Source: Prevotellaceae bacterium (lineage in GTDB: Bacteria; Bacteroidota; Bacteroidia; Bacteroidales; UBA932). Taken from it: a DNA stretch of 11,608 bases. Under the pieces are notes generated by a model, which worked only from the letters and a program-made list of their open reading frames with translations, searched no databases and was not told the origin of the DNA. This document shows, one piece after another, positions 7,288-11,608 of this stretch (position 1 is its first letter; each line of letters starts with the position of its first letter). The DNA lies in the NCBI GenBank assembly GCA_031279735.1, contig JAITHX010000209.1, positions 1-11,608 on the forward strand. Direction: 5' to 3'. A program made the position numbers and the translations under genes.

Positions 7288-9018
7288 ATGTTTAAAAGCT
7301 ATTGGAGTTCGGCAGTCTTTTGTTTGTTTGTCTGGATATTTTTCGGGATAATCTACCGTCATCATCTCCATTATCAGGAAGAAACGCAATTGTTTCTGTT
7401 TACGGGCGCATACTTTGGCGACAGCGTCATGATTCCGGGCGGTTTGACGAGCTATATCAGCTGTTTCATCACGCAATTCTTTACGGATTCGCTGGCTGGC
7501 GCCTTTCTCCTTGCGCTGCTGCTGCTCGTTCTTCAAATCTTGGCACGGAAATCAACAGTGTTGTTATCCGACGGGAAGTGTTGTTTCCGTGCCTTGTCGT
7601 TCGTGCCGGCGATTTTCTGCTTCTTTGCCCTGATGGACGAAAATTTCACTCCCGGCATAGTCGTTGCGCTTATTTTCTCGTTTCTTTCGACAGTCGCCAG
7701 CCTGTTGCTGAAAAACAATAGAAGCAGACTGTTTTTTATCCTGCCCGCAATACCCGCGCTCTATTTCGCCGCGGGATTTTCGGCTGTTGTTTTCGTTTTT
7801 TTATCGCTCGTTTACGCTTGGCGAAAGGAGAAATCCGTTTTTTTTGCCCTCGCCGCAATATCCGTTTATGCGGCGTCGGTTTACTGCGCTTCCCTTGTTT
7901 TTGAACAGTATTCGCTGACGCGGCTGTTTTTTGCGGGCGAATATTACCGATTTCCGCAAATCTACCCCTTAGCGTTAATTCTGGTTTTCGTTGCGTCGAT
8001 TGCAATTCCTTCCGCGGCGGTTTTCATGCCCGAAGCCAGGCAATCGAAAAGGATTCGGACTGTCGCAGGGTCGATTTTCCTATGTTTATTAACGGTTTGC
8101 GGCGTCTCCGAATTTGCCGGCATGAAAAAGGAGGAGGTTCTTGCATACAACTATTTCTCGCGCATGAAAAAATGGAACTCCATCCTTAAGACAGCCGACG
8201 GAAAGGCGCCGGATTCCCCGTTGTCGGTAGCCGCGCTCAATTTGGCTCTTTCCAAAAATAATACTTTGTCGGAATTTATGTTTCACTATTTCCAAAACGG
8301 CACGGAAGGGTTATTGCCCGAATTTCGGAAAGACTATGTGACCAACATGATGACGGGAGAGATTTATTATCATTTGGGATTGATCAATACGGCGCAGCGT
8401 TTTGCTTTCGAAGCCATGGAATCGTTGCCCGACAGACGAAAAAGCGTTAGAAGCATCCGGCGGCTGGCGGAAACCAGTCTGATTAACGGACAGTATGAAG
8501 TGTGTCGGAAATATCTGTCGATTTTAAGAAAAACGCTGTTCTATCGCAAATGGGCGGAAGAAACAATGAAATTGTCGGAATCGGAAGAAAAGATTGATTC
8601 GCACGAGGAATACGGACTGTTGAGACGTTTTCGCCCTCAAAATGACTTTCTGTTCAGCGAACATGAAAAGGATATGATTCTCGGAATGCTTTACCGGCAA
8701 AACAACAGGAACAGGGCGGCTTATGAGTATTTGCTGGCATTCCAGCTGCTGAAGAAGGACTTGAAGAAGTTTTATCTGTATTATCGCTTGAAAAATCGAA
8801 CGGATACTGCCGTTCCCGAAAGCTACGGGGAAGCTCTGGCTGTGATTTCGCGGCAAAAGGATATGAATCTCCAATTCCATGATTCGGCGCCGGAAAATCG
8901 CATCGTTGAGGCATTCGTCGATTTTTCAAATCGTTACAGGAACAATTGTTCCGAAAAACAATTGTTTGAAATGTACGGGAAAACATACTGGTACTATTTG
9001 ACGTTTCGCAGCAACTGA
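7288..9018 (+). CDS. DUF6057-like polytopic membrane protein
   Basis: The 576-residue protein starts 9 bases after the preceding stop, so it is in the same operon. The N-terminal half has about eight or nine hydrophobic segments (roughly residues 7-23, 54-84, 102-118, 122-141, 147-177, 183-204, 226-246 and 257-275), placing it in the inner membrane. After the first segment comes HYQEETQLFLFTGAYFGD and IPGGL, which I recall as the conserved start of Bacteroidales DUF6057 proteins. From about residue 280 it is soluble, charged and helical, with an arrangement suggestive of TPR-like repeats (GEIYYHLGLINTAQRFAFEA; later RNRAAYEYLLAFQLLKKD), and it ends YGKTYWYYLTFRSN. The function is unknown. The membrane-plus-helical-tail plan superficially recalls polytopic glycan-processing or assembly proteins, but no catalytic motif is visible. 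Family assignment is from memory of the pattern. Confidence 0.8.
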   Translation: MFKSYWSSAVFCLFVWIFFGIIYRHHLHYQEETQLFLFTGAYFGDSVMIPGGLTSYISCFITQFFTDSLAGAFLLALLLLVLQILARKSTVLLSDGKCCFRALSFVPAIFCFFALMDENFTPGIVVALIFSFLSTVASLLLKNNRSRLFFILPAIPALYFAAGFSAVVFVFLSLVYAWRKEKSVFFALAAISVYAASVYCASLVFEQYSLTRLFFAGEYYRFPQIYPLALILVFVASIAIPSAAVFMPEARQSKRIRTVAGSIFLCLLTVCGVSEFAGMKKEEVLAYNYFSRMKKWNSILKTADGKAPDSPLSVAALNLALSKNNTLSEFMFHYFQNGTEGLLPEFRKDYVTNMMTGEIYYHLGLINTAQRFAFEAMESLPDRRKSVRSIRRLAETSLINGQYEVCRKYLSILRKTLFYRKWAEETMKLSESEEKIDSHEEYGLLRRFRPQNDFLFSEHEKDMILGMLYRQNNRNRAAYEYLLAFQLLKKDLKKFYLYYRLKNRTDTAVPESYGEALAVISRQKDMNLQFHDSAPENRIVEAFVDFSNRYRNNCSEKQLFEMYGKTYWYYLTFRSN

Positions 9019-9051
9019 TTTTCGGAACCATGGGATGTGTTAGAAATAACT

Positions 9052-9203
9052 TAGCACACAGATGACACAGATGACACGGATTTTTAGCACACAGATGACA
9101 CAGATTTTACAGATGACACAGATTTTACAGATTTTACAGATTTACGCGGAATTGAATCCGCGTAAATCTGTAAAATCCGTGTCATCTGTGTGCCAAAAAT
9201 CCG
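9052..9203. repeat. 9-bp-periodic tandem repeat forming a long inverted repeat
   Basis: The right arm (9157-9203, 47 bases) pairs with a left arm (9077-9150) that carries 27 extra bases. The surplus is accounted for by an added 18-base unit (GACACAGAT+TTTACAGAT) and one added 9-base unit (TTTACAGAT). The inner 21 bases of each arm (9130-9150 and 9157-9177) pair perfectly around a 6-base loop. A second tandem stretch of the GATGACACAG type precedes it at 9052-9076. It separates the DUF6057-like gene from the last gene and would fold strongly in mRNA. Short peptides read from it are repeat artefacts. Confidence 0.85.
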
Positions 9204-9246
9204 AACTGCATCCCTTATACGTTATTTATTCGACATTTCTAAAGCA

Positions 9247-10704
9247 ATGAAAAAATACTTGATTTGCCTTCTTTCGCTTGCGGCATTGATCGCCTGCAAG
9301 TCCTGCAATAACGGCGGAATGAATTCGGAAAAAGTCGATGCCTGTCCCGATATTTTCCCCGACTATACGGAAGTTACCGTTCCTTCGACCATTGCGCCCT
9401 TGAATTTCACCGTAAATGAGAAATTCGACAAAATCCGGACGGAGATTTTCGATTCGACAGGCAACAGGATTTTCATCAGCGGAAATAATGAAATCCTCAT
9501 TCCCGCAAAGAAATGGAAAAACATTCTGGAAGCGAACAAGGGGGGTAAAATTCATATAGCTGTTTCGATATCGAACAACGACAGATGGAAAGCCTACAAA
9601 GCGTTTCCCGTTTACGTAAGCGACGCGCCGATTGACGAAGGATTGGCATATCGGCTCATAGCTCCGGGTTACGAAATATACGGGAAGATGGGAATTTATT
9701 ACAGGAATTTATCGAATTTCGAGCAGCGCGCATTAATCGAGAACACTCTGGCGTATCCGAGCTGCATGAATTGTCATTCGTTCAAACAGACTTCGGCCGA
9801 CAGCATGAGTTTGCACTTTCGCGGCGACTTCGGCGGAACACTATTGCAAATCGGCGGCAGATCGGAGATTTTAGCTCTGAAAAACGACAGCATGATTGCC
9901 AATGCGGTATATCCCTACTGGCATCCGACCGGAAAATACATCGCCTATTCGGCAAACAAAACCATTCAGGCTTTTCATGCCGCGCGCGACAAGCGCATCG
10001 AAGTGATGGACACGGCTTCGGACGTGATTGTATATGACGTTGAAAACCGCCGCATATTAATGACGCCTCTCTTGAAAACCGAAAATTTTGAAACTTTCCC
10101 CTCATTTTCCCCCGATGGAAAAACCCTGTATTTCAGTTGCGCGAAGAAAAAGAACATACCCGCCGAATACAATGAAATCCGTTATGATCTGTGCAGCGTG
10201 GATTTCGACCCCACAACCGGAACCTTCGGAAATACGATCGACACATTGATTAAAGCCGCATCGACGGGAAAATCGGCATCCTGCGGTCGTCCTTCATACA
10301 ACGGCAAATACCTTATGTACACCCTTTCCGATTACGGGAATTTTCCGATTTGGCACAAGGAGGCGGATTTGTGGCTGCTGGATTTGAAAACGGGCGAAAC
10401 TCGCGAACTATCGGAAGCAAACAGTTCCGATACGGAAAGCTATCACAGCTGGAGCAGTAATTCCCGATGGTTCGTATTCGGCAGCCGCCGAGCGGACGGC
10501 TTATACACCAGACCCTACATTGCTTCGATCGACGAAAACGGTCGTGTCGGCAAACCCTTTCTCGTCCCTCAGAAACATACCGATTATTATCGCGATTTGC
10601 TCTATTCGTTCAATATTCCGGAATTTGTAACCGGAAAAATAAGACTTGATCTCTCCGAAATAGAAAAAAAACTAATGTCGAAAAAACGTGTTGAGGTGTT
10701 TTAG
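9247..10704 (+). CDS. PD40 beta-propeller lipoprotein with a CxxCH motif
   Basis: The 485-residue lipoprotein is a TolB-like protein. I chose ATG 9247 because it starts a lipoprotein signal (MKKYLICLLSLAALIAC, lipid Cys17); the upstream GTG at 9190 lies inside the repeat arm. An N-terminal beta-rich domain (about 25-165) precedes CMNCH at 173-177, the c-type heme attachment signature. At least four WD40/PD40-type blades follow: YPYWHPTGKYIAYS (about 222), FPSFSPDGKTLYFS (about 284), RPSYNGKYLMYT (about 348) and YHSWSSNSRWFVFGSRR (about 399). The protein is exported and should be membrane-anchored facing the periplasm or surface. I recall similar PD40 proteins beside DUF6057 genes in Bacteroidales. 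The ligand, heme loading and function are not known. Same strand as the operon, but 228 bases separate it from the previous gene. Confidence 0.85.
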   Translation: MKKYLICLLSLAALIACKSCNNGGMNSEKVDACPDIFPDYTEVTVPSTIAPLNFTVNEKFDKIRTEIFDSTGNRIFISGNNEILIPAKKWKNILEANKGGKIHIAVSISNNDRWKAYKAFPVYVSDAPIDEGLAYRLIAPGYEIYGKMGIYYRNLSNFEQRALIENTLAYPSCMNCHSFKQTSADSMSLHFRGDFGGTLLQIGGRSEILALKNDSMIANAVYPYWHPTGKYIAYSANKTIQAFHAARDKRIEVMDTASDVIVYDVENRRILMTPLLKTENFETFPSFSPDGKTLYFSCAKKKNIPAEYNEIRYDLCSVDFDPTTGTFGNTIDTLIKAASTGKSASCGRPSYNGKYLMYTLSDYGNFPIWHKEADLWLLDLKTGETRELSEANSSDTESYHSWSSNSRWFVFGSRRADGLYTRPYIASIDENGRVGKPFLVPQKHTDYYRDLLYSFNIPEFVTGKIRLDLSEIEKKLMSKKRVEVF

Positions 10705-10705
10705 A

Positions 10706-10797
10706 AATTAAGAATTAAGAATTAAGAATTATGAATTGCCTGACGGACGCGGAGAGAATTATGAACCGTCCGACTTTCCGTCAGGCAATTCATAATT
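10706..10797. repeat. Heptamers and perfect 21-bp inverted repeat after the last gene
   Basis: Two bases after the stop codon come three AATTAAG heptamers (10706-10726). A perfect inverted repeat then follows, with arms 10727-10747 and 10777-10797 and a 29-base loop; the GC part of the arm is GCCTGACGGA / TCCGTCAGGC. It may help end transcription or protect the 3' end, but no run of T follows, so it is not a canonical terminator. Its GCCTG...CAGGC ends resemble, but do not match, the core of the neighbouring composite repeats. Confidence 0.75.
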
Positions 10798-10800
10798 AGT

Positions 10801-11033
10801 TGTTAATTGTTAATTGTTAATTGTTAATGCCTGTCGGACGGGTGGAGTGAAATGGAGATACTGAGCCGCAGGCATTAACAATTATATAGTGGTTAGTGGT
10901 TAGTGGTTAGTGGTTAGTGGTTAGTGGTTAGTGGTTAGTGGTTAGTGGTTAGTGGTTAGTGCCTGCGGCTCAGTGTCTCCGTCTCACTCCACCCGTCCGA
11001 CAGGCATTAACAATTAACAATTAACAATTAACA
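10801..11033. repeat. 73-bp inverted repeat with (GGTTAGT)10 in the spacer
   Basis: Arms 10801-10873 and 10961-11033 are reverse complements with three mismatches in 73. Each arm holds four TGTTAAT-type heptamers plus a 45-base core (copy B, reversed, at 10829-10873; copy C, forward, at 10961-11005). The 87-base spacer includes exactly ten tandem GGTTAGT heptamers (10891-10960). Each core also has its own inner inverted arms (GCCTG...CAGGC), so small hairpins compete with one large cruciform. No coding potential. Confidence 0.9.
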
Positions 11034-11064
11034 ATTAACCACTAACCACTAAAAACTAAAAACT
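10887..11064. repeat. Composite heptamer/hairpin repeat, copy C
   Basis: (GGTTAGT)10, the 45-base core, four CAATTAA heptamers (11011-11038), two CCACTAA heptamers (11039-11052), one AAACTAA heptamer (11053-11059) and a partial AAACT (11060-11064) follow each other in an unbroken 7-base register outside the core. The order and orientation match copy A at 861-993. The core loop is identical to copy A; copy C lacks one T in the left core arm. Confidence 0.85.
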
Positions 11065-11127
11065 CTCTCTTAGTCTTATTTAACGTTCCTTTTTCGCGAT
11101 GCGCGTCCGGCGTATGGAAAAATACCA

Positions 11128-11135
11128 TATATTTG
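11128..11135 (+). promoter_or_regulatory. Candidate -7 element TATATTTG
   Basis: TATATTTG is an exact match to the Bacteroidota -7 consensus TAnnTTTG. I do not find a convincing TTTG/TTG at the usual -33 distance, which lowers confidence. A small inverted repeat (TATGG...CCATA) overlaps its left edge. It would drive the reading frame opening at 11585 with a long leader containing the (AG)n tract. Confidence 0.3.
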
Positions 11136-11252
11136 CATCCGATTTGTGATGAAAATAGTGTAATTGTTATTTGTGTATGAATAGGTCTAACTCTCTGAAA
11201 TCCCTTCAAATTCTCGCCCTTAGCGTGAACGGCGCGTTGCTTGCTGTATTTG

Positions 11253-11310
<58 letters not shown>

Positions 11311-11346
11311 AGTTAGAGACAAACGTCACAAGCATAAAATCGGACA

Positions 11347-11375
11347 CCCGGTGTTTTTCAAAACATCGGGGTTTT
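11347..11375 (+). terminator. Terminator-like hairpin in a leader
   Basis: CCCGGTGTTTT (11347-11357) pairs with AAAACATCGGG (11360-11370) over the full 11 positions with one G-U pair; in practice the last pair must open to leave a loop. GGTTTTG follows, giving a short T run. It sits between the candidate promoter at 11128 and the reading frame at 11585, so it could act as an attenuator. The T run is short. Confidence 0.4.
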
Positions 11376-11404
11376 GTCGTATATGCTGCTCAAGCGCGTA
11401 TGCT

Positions 11405-11449
11405 GCGCATGTTGCGTATAACGCGCATGTTGCGCATGTTGCGCATGTT
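11405..11449. repeat. 9-bp tandem repeat GCGCATGTT
   Basis: One copy lies at 11405-11413 and three consecutive copies at 11423-11449, with related GCGTAT/GCGTATAAC strings between and before. The period of 9 gives an Ala-His-Val repeat in one frame, but nothing else supports translation. It is part of the leader region before 11585. Confidence 0.7.
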
Positions 11450-11547
11450 GCCGGAGTGCGCGCCTTGCATTATGAACCGCCTAAAACCTGCCTGCCTATG
11501 AGAACATGACGAACTATTAACCCTTTCCGGCTGCGTGCCGACGACAT

Positions 11548-11565
11548 GCGAACGGATGCGTTCGC
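11548..11565 (+). promoter_or_regulatory. Small hairpin just upstream of the edge gene
   Basis: GCGAACG (11548-11554) and CGTTCGC (11559-11565) form a perfect 7-bp stem with a GATG loop, 19 bases before the possible start codon at 11585. It could influence translation initiation or be an operator half-site pair. Apart from the hairpins and repeats listed, I see nothing in 11376-11584. Confidence 0.35.
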
Positions 11566-11584
11566 GCAATCAACGATTTAATTA

Positions 11585-11608
11585 ATGAACAGTAAATATG
11601 TTAAAACT
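11585..11608 (+). CDS. Possible 5' end of a further gene, cut by the window edge
   Basis: An ATG at 11585 opens a frame of eight codons (MNSKYVKT) to the last base, with an in-frame stop just upstream at 11579-11581. A second ATG at 11598 in another frame is also possible. The long leader resembling that of the SusC-like gene suggests the start of another operon, but eight codons identify nothing. Confidence 0.3.

Noticed and set aside
9190..9246. Earlier GTG start for the PD40 lipoprotein
   Set aside because: The extension is encoded partly by the inverted-repeat arm and would bury the lipoprotein signal 19 residues inside the protein.
9062..9250. 62-codon frame with Thr-Gln-Met / Leu-Gln-Ile repeats
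   Set aside because: It is the 9-base ACAGATGAC-type repeat read as codons, overlapping the start of the PD40 gene.
10887..11064. CRISPR array
   Set aside because: The repeats are 7 bases long and contiguous, with no unique spacers of regular length and no cas genes.

Overview
The window looks like a Bacteroidota (probably Bacteroidales) chromosome. It carries an adjacent SusC/SusD pair, Bacteroidota-style lipoprotein signal peptides, starts without clear Shine-Dalgarno sequences, and a DUF6057-type membrane protein that I know only from this phylum. The species cannot be told from the sequence.

Layout. Bases 1-1392 hold no convincing gene. They contain a possible minus-strand terminator, a chain of nested inverted and tandem repeats, an (AG)n dinucleotide tract and a leader region. 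Bases 1393-10704 hold five plus-strand genes: a SusC-like TonB-dependent transporter, a SusD/RagB lipoprotein, a SusE/F-position lipoprotein with a PKD-like N-terminal part, a DUF6057-like polytopic membrane protein with a helical soluble tail, and a PD40 beta-propeller lipoprotein with a CxxCH motif. The first four are separated by only 9 to 25 bases and look like one operon. The fifth is set apart by a 228-base gap filled mostly by a 9-base-periodic inverted repeat. Bases 10705-11584 are again repeats plus a leader region built like the first one, and a reading frame opens at 11585 and runs off the edge.

How the genes may work together (inference). SusC and SusD form the usual outer-membrane gated pore and lid for a bulky nutrient, and the third lipoprotein is the likely accessory surface binder. 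The last two genes are not typical of a polysaccharide utilisation locus. No glycoside hydrolase, lyase, sulfatase, peptidase, ECF sigma/anti-sigma pair or hybrid two-component regulator is visible, so the substrate is unknown. I regard the five-gene set as a module whose role is not established.

The intergenic DNA is the other notable feature. Nearly every gap contains short-period tandem repeats (2, 7, 9, 31 or 74 bases) nested with palindromes. One composite element occurs in the same orientation on both sides of the operon, and each copy is followed by a similar leader containing an (AG)25-27 tract.
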